Assembly: GCA_008080515.1 (NCBI GenBank)
Contig: VIKH01000009.1
Coordinates: 1-37,190 of the forward strand
Source: Gallionellaceae bacterium
Lineage (GTDB): Bacteria; Pseudomonadota; Gammaproteobacteria; Burkholderiales; Gallionellaceae
DNA: 37,190 bases
Reading direction: 5' to 3'
Part shown: positions 1 through 8,650 of the stretch, one piece after another
Position numbering within the stretch: the stretch's first letter is position 1
How the letters are laid out: each line of letters starts with the position of its first letter
The notes under the pieces: generated by a model
Databases searched by the model: none
Told to the model about the DNA's origin: nothing
Seen by the model: only the letters and a program-made list of their open reading frames with translations
Program-made: the position numbers and the translations under genes

Positions 1-268
1 TCACACTGGCGCTATAAGTCACTTCGGCCACCCCGCTGGCGTTGATCGTGCCGCCCGAAAGCAGGGAAACCAGATTGCCGTTGGCGTCTCTGAGCGTGAC
101 GGTCGCGCCGCTGGAAAACGGGCCTTTGAAGGGAGTGACGGTAGCGCTGGCGGTGGCCGCGCCGCCAGCGCCGCTGCCCCCGCCGCAACCGGCCAGTACC
201 AGTGATGTGATGGCGGTCAGCGCGATGCCCAGTTCCGCCGCTTTGAGAAGGTTGCGTTTGTTGTACAT
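1..268 (-). CDS. Lipoprotein, N-terminal part (runs off the window)
   Basis: Reading leftward from an ATG at 268 there is an open frame of 89 codons that leaves the window at position 1. It begins MYNKRNLLKA and has a hydrophobic segment ending in a lipobox (LVLAGC, Cys about residue 28) followed by a Gly/Ser-rich linker, so it should be a lipid-anchored, exported protein. The visible mature part (TVTPFKGPFSSGATVTLRDANG) looks like the start of an Ig-like or carboxypeptidase-regulatory-like beta domain, but that is a guess from a short piece. A good ribosome site (GAGGAA) lies 6-7 bases before the ATG. No function can be assigned. Confidence 0.75.
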   Translation of the reverse strand, partial: MYNKRNLLKAAELGIALTAITSLVLAGCGGGSGAGGAATASATVTPFKGPFSSGATVTLRDANGNLVSLLSGGTINASGVAEVTYSASV

Positions 269-490
269 GGTTTGTTCCTCGGGTTGGTTGGGGTCTGGAA
301 AACCGGACTCGTTCAAATATGTTCCCATGGCGCCAACGTTAAGGCATCGCCGCTGGTTTGTGTACCCCGCGTTCTGGGGGGGTATGGCGCTTTCCTTTCC
401 CAAGGCGGAGGGCTGGGTCTGTGCTGAGCCTCCTGAAATATCGAAGGGCGAAGGAGGGCGGGCGGGGGAGCCACCATACAAATTCACCCG

Positions 491-516
491 CCCCCTCACG
501 TCAAGGGAGGAGGGGG
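491..516 (-). terminator. Possible terminator hairpin after the beta-barrel gene
   Basis: CCCCCTC (491-497) pairs with GAGGGGG (510-516) around a 12-base loop, just past the stop of the minus-strand gene at 534. There is no good T-run on the minus strand after it, so it is only a weak candidate. Confidence 0.3.
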
Positions 517-533
517 TTTACGAAACCAGAATG

Positions 534-1172
534 CTAAAAACGATACGTTGCGCCGAGCGAGTAGAGGTCAATATCGCCTTGCCCGGTGGTGTTGGGGTCA
601 CCCAGTTTGCTGAATTTTTCCCATTCGCCGCGGATGCCCCAGTTGCGGGAAAAGTTGTATTGCAGGCCGACCCCATAATGGGTGTTGGTGGAAATCGCCC
701 GCGAGGGAAGGGTCAGGGTGAAAAATCCCGTGGAGGCCACGATATCGGCGGTCACGCTTGCCCGGATGATCCCCAGCCTGCCATATACCGAGAAGTTGTC
801 TGTCACGGGGGCTGCGGCGACCACATCCGCGTTCCAGCCGTCGGCCTGGATGCTGTCGCTGAAGGCTCCACCCGGCAGAGGGGCGGTGAAGGTTCCCGCC
901 GCCTCCAGCTTGCCCAGATTGACGTAGCCGCCTTCGATGGCGAGCCAGCCGTTCAGGCCATAACCCGCATACAGTTTGAAATCGGTGCATTTGCAGTTGA
1001 CTGAGCTTTGCGCGGTGATTCCCTGCGCCGCCAGGGTCGCGTCAAGATCGGTCGCGCCGGATTGAACCACGCCTTGCCCGATCGCGCCCCCGATGTACCA
1101 GCCGACCTCCGCCCGGACGGGCAGAGCCGAACAAATTCCCAGCACACCGATTGCCAGTAACGAGCCGCGCAT
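534..1172 (-). CDS. Outer-membrane beta-barrel protein (OmpA-like/opacity-protein type)
   Basis: A 212-residue protein with a signal peptide (MRGSLLAIGVLGICSALPVRA) and a mature part with alternating beta-strand patterns, repeated aromatic/Gly strand ends (GWYIGGAIGQG, LYAGYGLNG, YGRLGI, HYGVGLQYNF) and a C-terminal Phe (LGATYRF), the signature recognised by the BAM machinery. This fits the eight-stranded outer-membrane beta-barrel family (PF13505-like). A CKC pair near residue 60 could form a periplasmic or surface disulfide. The start is well supported by AAGGAG 6 bases upstream. It stands alone, between the lipoprotein and the NarL-type regulator. The substrate or role is unknown. Confidence 0.8.
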   Translation of the reverse strand: MRGSLLAIGVLGICSALPVRAEVGWYIGGAIGQGVVQSGATDLDATLAAQGITAQSSVNCKCTDFKLYAGYGLNGWLAIEGGYVNLGKLEAAGTFTAPLPGGAFSDSIQADGWNADVVAAAPVTDNFSVYGRLGIIRASVTADIVASTGFFTLTLPSRAISTNTHYGVGLQYNFSRNWGIRGEWEKFSKLGDPNTTGQGDIDLYSLGATYRF

Positions 1173-1260
1173 ACCATTCTCCTTATAGTTGTTTCCGAAT
1201 ACCCCGCCGACCGGGGCGGCATGATAACAAATGCGGGGCGCCCGATTCCCGGTTTTTCGC

Positions 1261-1890
1261 TTACACGATCCCCATGTTGCGCGCCGTTAGCGCGGCCTCG
1301 GCGCGGGAGGAGACGTTGAGTTTCCGGTAAATATCCTTGACGTAGCCGGACGCGGTATGCGGGCTGATACCAAGCAGCTTTGCGGTCTCGGATAAGGTGA
1401 GCCCCTTGGCGATGCAGCGCAGCACATCGGTCTCGCGCTCGGTGAGCCGCTCGCGCACCGGTTGCGGGGCGGGCTGGAAGTAGCCGAGCATTTTGCGGGC
1501 GATGGCGGGCGATAGCGGCGGATGGCCTTCGGTAATGCCTTTGAGCAAAGCCACGATTTGTGCCAGCGGCTGGTCTTTCAGCAGGTAGCCGCGCGCGCCC
1601 GCGCGCAGGGCGGGGAAAATATGCTCGTTGTCGTCAAAGATACTGGCGACCACGCACAATGTTTGCGGCGCGCTGCCGTTCAGCTCGGCGATCAGCTCGA
1701 CGCCGCTGCCATCAGGCAGCTCCAGGTCTATCAGCGCGAGGGCGGGCGCGGGGTGCGCGCTCAGCCATGCGCGCGCTTCGGCGAGGTTGCCGGCGCAGTG
1801 CAGGGCGATGCCGGGGTAAACGGCCTCCAAGGCCTGGCTCAACCAGGTCTGGGATTCGGGGATGTCATCCAGGATCAGTGCGGTTTTCAT
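1261..1890 (-). CDS. NarL/FixJ-family response regulator
   Basis: A 209-residue two-domain regulator. The N-terminal receiver domain has the acidic pair LDD (residues 8-9), the probable phosphoacceptor Asp55 (ALIDLELPDGSG) and the conserved Lys in YLLKDQP. The C-terminal LuxR-type helix-turn-helix is intact (LTERETDVLRCIAKGLT, then ETAKLLGISPHTASGYVKDIYRKL). It should bind DNA after phosphorylation. It begins 31 bases after the stop of the histidine kinase at 1922, so the two are almost certainly cotranscribed and form a cognate pair. The target genes cannot be told from the sequence. Confidence 0.9.
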   Translation of the reverse strand: MKTALILDDIPESQTWLSQALEAVYPGIALHCAGNLAEARAWLSAHPAPALALIDLELPDGSGVELIAELNGSAPQTLCVVASIFDDNEHIFPALRAGARGYLLKDQPLAQIVALLKGITEGHPPLSPAIARKMLGYFQPAPQPVRERLTERETDVLRCIAKGLTLSETAKLLGISPHTASGYVKDIYRKLNVSSRAEAALTARNMGIV

Positions 1891-1921
1891 GGTGGGGATG
1901 ATAGCGGAGCAGGCAAAAATA

Positions 1922-3856
1922 TCATCCCCGCGTTTCGGGGGGGACGCCGCGAAGCGGGATTTCCAGCATCACTTTGCAGCCGCCCGGCGGGTTTTCCCCC
2001 CAGGTCAATTGGCCGCCCAGCGCTGCGGCGCGCGCGCGCATTCCGGTCATGCCGCGATGCGGCCTGACGCTGGCCACCGGGCACCCTGCGCCGTTATCGC
2101 GCACTTCCAGCACAAAACGGTCGTGGGGGAACCGCGTGATGATTTCGATGTGGCTCGCGGCGGCGTGGCGCAGCACGTTGGAGACCGCCTCGCGCAGAAT
2201 GCGGCTCAGGTGCAGCGCGGCGTCGGCGCCGATGTGAAGATCGCGTTCCTGTTCCGGAAGCTGCCAGGTCAGCTCGAGACCGGCAACCCGCACGCGCTGC
2301 TCGGTTTCGGCGCGCAGATCGGCCAGCAGGTCGCCGAACGGGGTGGCGGATTGCTCCGAGCGCGATACCACATCGCGCAGGTCCTGCAGGGCGGAACGCG
2401 CCAGGTCGGCCTGGTGCGGCAAATTGGCCCGTTGCGCCGAGATCGCCAGGCCGAGCAGCTTTGCGCCCACGTCGTCGTGCAGGTCGCGGTAGATACGCTC
2501 GCGCTCGGTGGTCGCGGCCTGGCTCATTTCCAGCGCATGCCGCGCCTCGTAGTTCCTTTTCAGTTCCTTTTGGGCGGCGGCGACCCGCTGCTCCAGCTCG
2601 CGGTTGAGGCGCTCGGTTTCGTCGAGCGCGGCAACGAAACGCTGGACCAGATGCAAGGAAAGGAACAGCACCAACACCGGAACCAGGAAAAACAGCAGGT
2701 GGAACTGGTTGCTCCACAGCGACACCAGCGTTTCCCAGGACAGCAGCCCGGGAATGGGGTTCTCCATCAGCCAGTCGTGCAGACCGGCCAGCACAAAAAG
2801 CGTGAGCACCACCGCCAGCGCCAGCGATTTGCCGCCGGGCGCTTTGCGCCAATGCTGCCATGACAGCACCATCAGGTAGATCCCGAGCGCAAACGTGACG
2901 GCGTGAGTGGTCGTGGCGTGGGAAACAAAATCCGTGTCGTAGGCCGCCATCGGGTAAAGGAAAGCCAGCGCGAACACGCCCTGGGCGGCGATCAACAGCT
3001 TTTCAAAACGCGCGCGTGCGATCCCGAGAAAGCGGTGCATGAAACCGACCAGAAACACCATCCAGAAATCCAGCGCGGTGTGGGCGAACCATAAAAATAG
3101 TCCGCCCTGGATGGGCGGGTCGCGCACGAACAAATGGGTGTTGAACCCGGCCCAGCAAAAGCTCGATAGCGCGAACCAGAGATAGGCCGTATCGCGGCGG
3201 CGCAACAGCCACAGCCCCAGGAAAAACAGCCCGACCAGCCCGAGCAGCGCGGTGAAGGTCTGGCTCAACTCGTTCTGCACGAACTGGCGCTGCAGGTAGA
3301 CCGGCTTGAGCTGGGCGTCCGGGCCGATTTGCACCGGGGAAAACATGCCGAAGCCGGGGTAGGTTTTCAGGTGGATCAGCAGCTCGTTTTCGCCGCTGCG
3401 CCACAGCGCGGCGGGCGCGGTGACGTAAAGCGGGCGGTTCCAGTTGCGCGTCAACCGGCCGCTCATCTTTCCGCCGTCGCCCAGGTAGACGCCATTCAAA
3501 TAAATCGCCGCATTCATGTTGAGGCGGAACAGGTAAATGCCGTGCAGTTGCTCCGGCTGCCGTTCGAGCCGGACGCGCAGCCGGTACCAGCCGCCCGTCG
3601 CAATCACGCCGCGCCGCCATAACAGGTCGGGCAGCTCTATCGCAGACCAGCGCGGGTCGTCTGCGGCAGGCGGCAGAGCCGCGTCTGCCGCGAGGAATTC
3701 CGCCTGGCGGAGCTCGCGCACATCGCCGGTTTCCGTGCGCGTCAGCGACAGGGTGAAAAGCAGCAGGAAAAGCCCCGCTGCCAGAACCGCCAGCGCGAGC
3801 AAAAGTCGGCTGCGGCCAGAACCGGGTAGCGTTTCGGAAGAATAGGACTGCAACAT
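1922..3856 (-). CDS. 7TM sensor histidine kinase (HisKA_3 type)
   Basis: A 644-residue membrane kinase. After an N-terminal membrane segment (about 17-38) comes a periplasmic domain (about 60-180) that resembles a jelly-roll/galactose-binding fold (GGWYRLRVRL, AAIYLNGVYLGDGG). Seven predicted membrane helices follow (about 200-405), then a coiled coil (about 408-450), a NarX-type dimerisation domain with phosphoacceptor His460 (YRDLHDDVGAKLL) and a HATPase domain with N box (REAVSNVLRHAA), G1 (VRDNGAGC) and G2 (RGMTGMRARA). This is the 7TMR-DISM architecture. It likely senses a small periplasmic ligand and phosphorylates the regulator encoded 31 bases downstream. No strong Shine-Dalgarno precedes the ATG, so the exact start is slightly uncertain. 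Confidence 0.9.
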   Translation of the reverse strand: MLQSYSSETLPGSGRSRLLLALAVLAAGLFLLLFTLSLTRTETGDVRELRQAEFLAADAALPPAADDPRWSAIELPDLLWRRGVIATGGWYRLRVRLERQPEQLHGIYLFRLNMNAAIYLNGVYLGDGGKMSGRLTRNWNRPLYVTAPAALWRSGENELLIHLKTYPGFGMFSPVQIGPDAQLKPVYLQRQFVQNELSQTFTALLGLVGLFFLGLWLLRRRDTAYLWFALSSFCWAGFNTHLFVRDPPIQGGLFLWFAHTALDFWMVFLVGFMHRFLGIARARFEKLLIAAQGVFALAFLYPMAAYDTDFVSHATTTHAVTFALGIYLMVLSWQHWRKAPGGKSLALAVVLTLFVLAGLHDWLMENPIPGLLSWETLVSLWSNQFHLLFFLVPVLVLFLSLHLVQRFVAALDETERLNRELEQRVAAAQKELKRNYEARHALEMSQAATTERERIYRDLHDDVGAKLLGLAISAQRANLPHQADLARSALQDLRDVVSRSEQSATPFGDLLADLRAETEQRVRVAGLELTWQLPEQERDLHIGADAALHLSRILREAVSNVLRHAAASHIEIITRFPHDRFVLEVRDNGAGCPVASVRPHRGMTGMRARAAALGGQLTWGENPPGGCKVMLEIPLRGVPPETRG

Positions 3857-3892
3857 GAGTCAAAGAAACGCGAAGCCATGCGCACCAAGAAA

Positions 3893-3914
3893 AACGGGGG
3901 CTCCTGCCCCCGTT
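3893..3914 (-). terminator. Rho-independent terminator after PEP-CTERM gene
   Basis: A perfect 9-bp stem (AACGGGGGC / GCCCCCGTT) with a TCCT loop. On the minus strand it is followed at once by TTTTTCTT. It lies between the PEP-CTERM gene stop (3956) and the kinase start (3856), so it should end the PEP-CTERM transcript. The kinase promoter then has to lie very close to or inside this hairpin, or rely on read-through. Confidence 0.85.
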
Positions 3915-3955
3915 CCGCTTTGCACCACAAACCTGGAACCCATTGCGGGCAGCCG

Positions 3956-4786
3956 CTACGCGGATTGCCCGGCGGCCCCTTTTCTGCGGCGCACCGTAAA
4001 GCCCAGCAGACTCAAACCGGCCAGCAACATGGCGTAGCTTTCAGGCTCGGGGACGGCGGTGATCAGGATCGCCGTGTTGTTGGTGAGCACTGCCTGGTTG
4101 TTCGACCATTGCAGGTAACGGCCATTCAGGTAGGCATTCTCATCCCGGATGCCGACCGTGGCGGTCGCGCCGCGCGAGGCATCGGGGTTTACCAGGCTGC
4201 CGCCGGTTTCCATGTCGAGATAGCGGAATTCGATGGCGTTGGTGCCTTCGTACAAGACCGCTTCAAAGCTGACCGGGCTGGAGTTGCTGTTGCTGGCCGG
4301 GTCGTAAGCTTTGGTGTTGCGCCATTCCACGGTGAAGCTCTGGCTTCCCGGTGCGCCCTGCGTTTTGTAGTACACGCCGTCCGTGCCGGAGTAAGTGGTG
4401 GTCCAGTCATCCCACGCAACCGCGATCATCGGTGTGGTGGTGAAAGGCATCATCTGGCCGAGATCGGTATTGGCATTGTAGGTCGTCGAGCCGCCGAAAG
4501 TCAGCAGGCCGTTGGAAGTGATTTGTACTTGGGTGTAAGCCTGGTTGAAAAACTTGAAGCTGAAACCGAGGTTGATAGAACCGGTAACGCTGTCGTCATT
4601 GCTGCCGAGCACGCGGGTTGCGCCCGCTACCGGTGTTTTGGCTGGTGTACCCAACTCTTCCCACTGAAAGGGGATGCTGTCTGTCGCGGCGTAGCCGCCA
4701 TTGGTGACAGTGGCAGCGCTTGCTGCGGATGGCAGAACCAGCAGCGCAACTGAAATGGGCAACGCCAGTAAAGCTGTTTTCTTCAT
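3956..4786 (-). CDS. PEP-CTERM sorting-domain protein
   Basis: Starting at the ATG at 4786, the protein has 276 residues: a signal peptide (MKKTALLALPISVALLVLPS), a beta-rich mature domain (SVTGSINLGFSFKFFNQ, ITSNGLLTFGG, FTVEWRNT) and a C-terminal PEP-CTERM signal: VPEPESYAMLLAGLSLLGF followed by RRRK. PEP-CTERM proteins are processed by the membrane exosortase EpsH/XrtA and usually end up outside the cell with exopolysaccharide. The mature domain resembles nidogen-like or other secreted beta domains, but I cannot name it. An alternative upstream ATG at 4822 has its own GGAG site and would add 12 residues before the signal peptide; I prefer 4786 because the signal peptide begins there. No exosortase is in the window. 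Confidence 0.88.
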   Translation of the reverse strand: MKKTALLALPISVALLVLPSAASAATVTNGGYAATDSIPFQWEELGTPAKTPVAGATRVLGSNDDSVTGSINLGFSFKFFNQAYTQVQITSNGLLTFGGSTTYNANTDLGQMMPFTTTPMIAVAWDDWTTTYSGTDGVYYKTQGAPGSQSFTVEWRNTKAYDPASNSNSSPVSFEAVLYEGTNAIEFRYLDMETGGSLVNPDASRGATATVGIRDENAYLNGRYLQWSNNQAVLTNNTAILITAVPEPESYAMLLAGLSLLGFTVRRRKGAAGQSA

Positions 4787-4890
4787 ATTATCGTTCTTTC
4801 CATTATGGTTATAAATCTGCATCTACCCAACTCCATAAAGCGCGGCTTCAGGTTTCTGGCTGCACAGTAGCACCAAGAGGCTTCCGGCGC

Positions 4891-4910
4891 ACCCCCGCGT
4901 TTGCGGGGGT
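4891..4910 (-). terminator. GC-rich hairpin between phosphoesterase and PEP-CTERM genes
   Basis: ACCCCCGC and GCGGGGGT form a perfect 8-bp stem with a 4-base loop, 18 bases past the phosphoesterase stop. It lacks a T-run, so it could be a weak terminator or an RNA-stabilising hairpin. Confidence 0.35.
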
Positions 4911-4927
4911 CGCGTGCGACCGGCTTG

Positions 4928-5737
4928 CTATCGTTGCCACACGCCACTGATCGGCTGCGCATCCGCGCTGTTTCCGAGATAAGGCAAGTCGAACATTTCT
5001 TCTATGGTGCGCAGGATGTTGTAGTGGTTGATGCGCTGCGCGCTGCTGCCGGATTTCACCATTGGCCCGTAGAATAGGGTGGCGACGCGGTTGTCCGCCG
5101 AACCGTCGTCTTCGTCCCAGGTGACGATGAGCAGGCTGTTATGCGCCATCGCCCATTGCGCGTAAGGCCCGATGTGTTTGGACAACCAGGCGTCGCCCCG
5201 GGCGATGCTGCCGTCGTGCATATCGTCGAGCTGGTCGGGGATGACCAGGGATACGGCGGGAAGCTGGCTATAGTCCTGCGGGAGGGAAGTGAACGGAAGG
5301 TTGAACGGTGCCAGTTCCTTCCAGTTGGCCGCCGGGTTGTGTTTGCGCTGGTACGCGCCATACACGCAGCCCTCGAAACCCGGCTCCGGCATGGATTCCG
5401 AATAGCTGGCAAAGCTCAATCCTTTTGCCAGCAGCGCACTGGCCAGATTATCGCCGCTCAATTCCAGCGGGCAGGCGTTGCTGCGGATGCCGCGCGTGCT
5501 GCCGGAAAACAGCGCGAGGTAATTCGGCTGGCTGGGGTGCGTTACGCCGTAAGATTGCGTGAACAATGCGCCGCGTTCGGCCAGCGCATTGAGATAAGGC
5601 GCATCGCGGTTGCCGATGATTTGCGAGTAGCGCCGGTTTTCTTCCACCACGATCACGATGTGGTCGGGTCGCGGCAGGGGTTGCGCCTGCACCGCAGCGG
5701 CGCACCAAACGGACAGCAGCATGATGGCCAAACCCAT
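4928..5737 (-). CDS. Secreted phosphoesterase (acid phosphatase / phospholipase C superfamily)
   Basis: A 269-residue protein from the ATG at 5737, chosen because GGGAGG lies 7 bases upstream and a signal peptide starts there (MGLAIMLLSVWCAAAVQAQ). The mature protein matches the PF04185 phosphoesterase family: HIVIVVEENRRYSQIIG near the N-terminus, YLNALAERGALFTQSYGVTHPSQPNY, SLVIPDQLDDMHDG and LLIVTWDEDDGSADNRVAT carry the acidic and His residues that bind metals in this alkaline-phosphatase-like fold. It probably hydrolyses phosphate esters in the periplasm or outside the cell; the substrate is unknown. It lies 79 bases after the ligand-binding protein gene on the same strand and may be cotranscribed with it. 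A longer start at 5833 would overlap that gene and has no signal peptide at its start. Confidence 0.85.
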   Translation of the reverse strand: MGLAIMLLSVWCAAAVQAQPLPRPDHIVIVVEENRRYSQIIGNRDAPYLNALAERGALFTQSYGVTHPSQPNYLALFSGSTRGIRSNACPLELSGDNLASALLAKGLSFASYSESMPEPGFEGCVYGAYQRKHNPAANWKELAPFNLPFTSLPQDYSQLPAVSLVIPDQLDDMHDGSIARGDAWLSKHIGPYAQWAMAHNSLLIVTWDEDDGSADNRVATLFYGPMVKSGSSAQRINHYNILRTIEEMFDLPYLGNSADAQPISGVWQR

Positions 5738-5816
5738 CCAGCCGCCTCCCGTATCCCGGTCGGGTTTGCCCGGAACAGCCAGTCCGCGCCGGAAGATGGG
5801 GCCGCAGCCGGAGAGG

Positions 5817-7001
5817 TCACTGCTTGAGCACAAAACTTCGTTCTCCAGTGTCGCCTTTTTTGATCTTGCAGAGGATGGGGTGCTTTACCGGCATGTTATC
5901 CGGGGTGAAACTGGTTTTGCCGGTCACGCCTTCGCAATCCTTCCGGCTGATCATGGCATCCCTTATTTTTGCGGCGTCTGTCGAGCCTGCCTGTTTGATG
6001 GCTTCCGCCACCAGCATGAACGTGTCGTAAGCCAGGGCGGCAAACCGGTCGGGGTTGGCTTTGCCGTAATCCTGCATGAACTCGGCCATTTTTGCGGACT
6101 GGGCATCCTTGGAAAAGGTGGTGTAGAGCAGCGTCTCGTTTACGGCATCGCCGCCCTTCAGAAACTCTTCGGAAAATAAATCTTCGCCCCCGAGAATAGG
6201 CAGGTTAATTCCAGCTTTTCGCATTTCCTGCGCAAGCTGGACCCCTTCGCTGACACTGCCGGTAAAGATGACGCCATGCAGGGGCTCGGGGCTATTCTTT
6301 ATCGCGCTGACTACCGCGCCGACATTGTGGCCTCCGGTGAGGGTGTCATAACTGTCGGCCAGCAACTTGATCTCTCCCTTGTGTTTGTTCAGCGCCTTCA
6401 TGAACATCGCGCTCAAATCGAGGGAATAGTCGTTGTCGGCAGCGGTAACCAGCGCGAAATTCACAAAGCCCAATTCCGTGACCGCGTGCTTGATCAGGTC
6501 ATCCGTCGCCAGTTCGTCCGGAACGGCGGTGCGGAACACGTACTGGCCGCTCGCCTTGAGGTGCCGCCTCGACCCGACGGAAACAAACAGCGTTCTGGAT
6601 TCGTTGACCAGATGAACCGGCGCAAATGTAGAGGATCCGGTGGGGGCGGCAAGGATGGCAACGACCTTTTTGGCGATCAGATCTTCCACGATTCTGGTGG
6701 TGGTTTCGATGTTGCTCTTGTCGTCAAAGTGCAACACCTGAATTTCCTTCCCCCCCACTCCGCCCTGGGAGTTGAAGCGCTTGGCAGCCGCCAGCGCACC
6801 TTCCACCACGCTGTTGCCGAAGCTTGCTTCTTCGCCGGTTTCCGGCCCGACTATCCCGATTATCAGGGGGCCATCCACGCTAACCGGTTTTGCGGGCGCT
6901 TTGCCCGCCTCGTTATCCGTGCAGCCAGAAAACAGCGATAGCGCAGTTGCCACAAAGACCGCAACACACAGCTTATAAATAGTCATGGGGCCAGTTTCCA
7001 T
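5817..7001 (-). CDS. Periplasmic ligand-binding lipoprotein (Leu/Ile/Val-binding protein type)
   Basis: A 394-residue protein with a lipoprotein signal peptide (lipobox LFSGC) and the type I periplasmic-binding fold of branched-chain amino acid receptors (Peripla_BP_6): GIVGPETGEEASFGNSVVEGALAAAKRFN, then VGGKEIQVLHFDDKSN and GGEDLFSEEFLKGG. In the cell it should be tethered to the membrane and bind a small solute such as an amino acid, amide or carboxylate. The ATG at 7001 is supported by GGAG 8 bases upstream. No ABC permease or ATPase genes accompany it, so it may act with a transporter encoded elsewhere, or as a sensory binding protein. Immediately downstream lies the secreted phosphoesterase; upstream, after about 195 bases with no gene, ends the TctE-like kinase. 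Confidence 0.88.
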   Translation of the reverse strand: METGPMTIYKLCVAVFVATALSLFSGCTDNEAGKAPAKPVSVDGPLIIGIVGPETGEEASFGNSVVEGALAAAKRFNSQGGVGGKEIQVLHFDDKSNIETTTRIVEDLIAKKVVAILAAPTGSSTFAPVHLVNESRTLFVSVGSRRHLKASGQYVFRTAVPDELATDDLIKHAVTELGFVNFALVTAADNDYSLDLSAMFMKALNKHKGEIKLLADSYDTLTGGHNVGAVVSAIKNSPEPLHGVIFTGSVSEGVQLAQEMRKAGINLPILGGEDLFSEEFLKGGDAVNETLLYTTFSKDAQSAKMAEFMQDYGKANPDRFAALAYDTFMLVAEAIKQAGSTDAAKIRDAMISRKDCEGVTGKTSFTPDNMPVKHPILCKIKKGDTGERSFVLKQ

Positions 7002-7196
7002 TTTTCGGTCTCCTTGAGTGGGTGCGCGCTCCCGAAAGCCGCACCCGGTACAGGCAAGCCCAAACCGGAGCCGTTATTGCCCGAAACGAAATTGTCATTT
7101 GATCCTGCAGGTTGGTCGGATCGCAAGTTTTTGCTGCGAAGCGATTCTTGGGCGCCATGATACTCCAACGCTTGCGGGTGGGCGTGTGAGAGTTCC

Positions 7197-8594
7197 TTAC
7201 CGATGCCCGGGTGTGACAGGAGGAAAATATACGCTGATCCGGGTTCCGGCGCCGCCGCTTCCGGCATTCAGCTCGAGCCTGGCGCGATGGCGCTTGGCGA
7301 CTTCGGCAACGATGGCGAGCCCCAGCCCGCTGCCGCTTTGACCACTGCCGAGGATGCGATAGAAGCGCTCGAATACCCGCTCGCGATATTGCGGCTCGAT
7401 CCCCATGCCGTTGTCCTCCACGTGCAGTATGGCCGCATCTTGCACAGAATCCAGCCTGACCGTGACATGCCCGCCCGCTTGCGTATAGCGGATGGCGTTG
7501 TCTATCAGGTTGCCGAGCATTTCGGTCAGGCTGGTTGAGTCGCCGCTGACCAGCGCGTGCAGCGGGCTTTCTTCGAGCCCGAGGTCAATGTTTTTTTCCA
7601 GCGCCGCAGGTACCCAGAGCGTGGTGCATTCCTGGGCCAGCTGGTTGAGATCAACCGTGGAAAAAGTATAGCCTCCCTGGCCGTCAGGTTCGTTGCGCGC
7701 CAGCGCCAGCAGCTGGTTGATCAGATGGGTGCTGCGCCGTGCGCTGGTCAGCAATTGCTCGAGGATGTAATGTTTGCGCTCCATGTCGTTTTCGCGCAGC
7801 GCCAGTTCGGTTTGAGTTTTCAAACCGGCAAGCGGGGTGCGCAGCTGGTGCGAGGCGTCGGCGATGAAGCGTTTCTGCCCCAGCATGGCCTGTTTCAACC
7901 TCTCAAGCAGGCTGTTCACGGCATCTATCAGGGGGCGCACTTCTTCTGGCGCCCGGGTGGCATCCAGACGGCTCAAGTCGTCGTCTTGCCTTGCCGCCAC
8001 TTCGTGGCGCAGGCGCTCCAGCGGCATCAGCCCCCTCTTCAATCCATACAGGACTGCCGCGACCGCGATCATAATCAGCAGCAACTGGGGGATCACGATA
8101 TAGGCGAGGATGCCGCGTATCAGCGCCTGGCGCTGATGGATGGTTTCTGACAGATGCAGCTGGAATATCTCGCCGCTGGATGGGCTGGCATAGACCAGGC
8201 TCACCATGCGGGTTCTTTCCCCATTTTGCTCGCCGTTGCTGAATAGCGGCCCGGTTTTGCCCATGCGGTAGGAAAGCGGTCGTGAAAGATCGGCATTGCC
8301 GGCGATTTTTTTCCCGCCGCTATCGCTGACGGTGTAGACCACTTGATCCGATATGCCAGGGTCGCTGCCATCCGGCAGGTTTGGCTTGAAATCAAACCGT
8401 TCCTGGCCGCTTCCCAACCGGATCTGCTCCGCCACCATGTGCGCCCGTTCCAGCAATACCTGGTCATATGGGTAATTCGCATAGTTAAGGGTGGCAAAAT
8501 AACCGACCCCGGAGCTTGCCAGCCACAGCAGAAAGAGCGATGTCAGCAGGCGCTCCATGAGGTGGCTGCGCAAGGAAAGAACGTTATCTTTCAT
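7197..8594 (-). CDS. TctE/QseC-type sensor histidine kinase
   Basis: A 465-residue kinase: N-terminal membrane helix (about 15-35), a periplasmic sensor of about 120 residues of the 2CSK_N kind (YANYPYDQVLLERAHMVAEQIR), a second helix (about 160-185), a HAMP-like linker, HisKA with phosphoacceptor His249 (ADASHQLRTPLAGLKT), and HATPase with N box (EMLGNLIDNAIRYT), G1 (VEDNGMGI) and G2 (GSGLGLAI). Its partner is the OmpR-type regulator whose stop lies 56 bases upstream. TctDE systems control tricarboxylate uptake; here the divergent neighbour is a sodium:solute symporter, so control of that carrier by an organic acid signal is a reasonable inference. Confidence 0.92.
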   Translation of the reverse strand: MKDNVLSLRSHLMERLLTSLFLLWLASSGVGYFATLNYANYPYDQVLLERAHMVAEQIRLGSGQERFDFKPNLPDGSDPGISDQVVYTVSDSGGKKIAGNADLSRPLSYRMGKTGPLFSNGEQNGERTRMVSLVYASPSSGEIFQLHLSETIHQRQALIRGILAYIVIPQLLLIMIAVAAVLYGLKRGLMPLERLRHEVAARQDDDLSRLDATRAPEEVRPLIDAVNSLLERLKQAMLGQKRFIADASHQLRTPLAGLKTQTELALRENDMERKHYILEQLLTSARRSTHLINQLLALARNEPDGQGGYTFSTVDLNQLAQECTTLWVPAALEKNIDLGLEESPLHALVSGDSTSLTEMLGNLIDNAIRYTQAGGHVTVRLDSVQDAAILHVEDNGMGIEPQYRERVFERFYRILGSGQSGSGLGLAIVAEVAKRHRARLELNAGSGGAGTRISVYFPPVTPGHR

Positions 8595-8650
8595 TTGGGT
8601 CGTCCCATGGTTGATCGGATTGATGCGTGGCAGGCCGCCAGGGTCAGGCT

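Noticed and set aside
7002-7196. Small genes between the binding protein and the TctE-like kinase
   Set aside because: Short frames exist on both strands, but none has a start with a ribosome site or a recognisable protein pattern.
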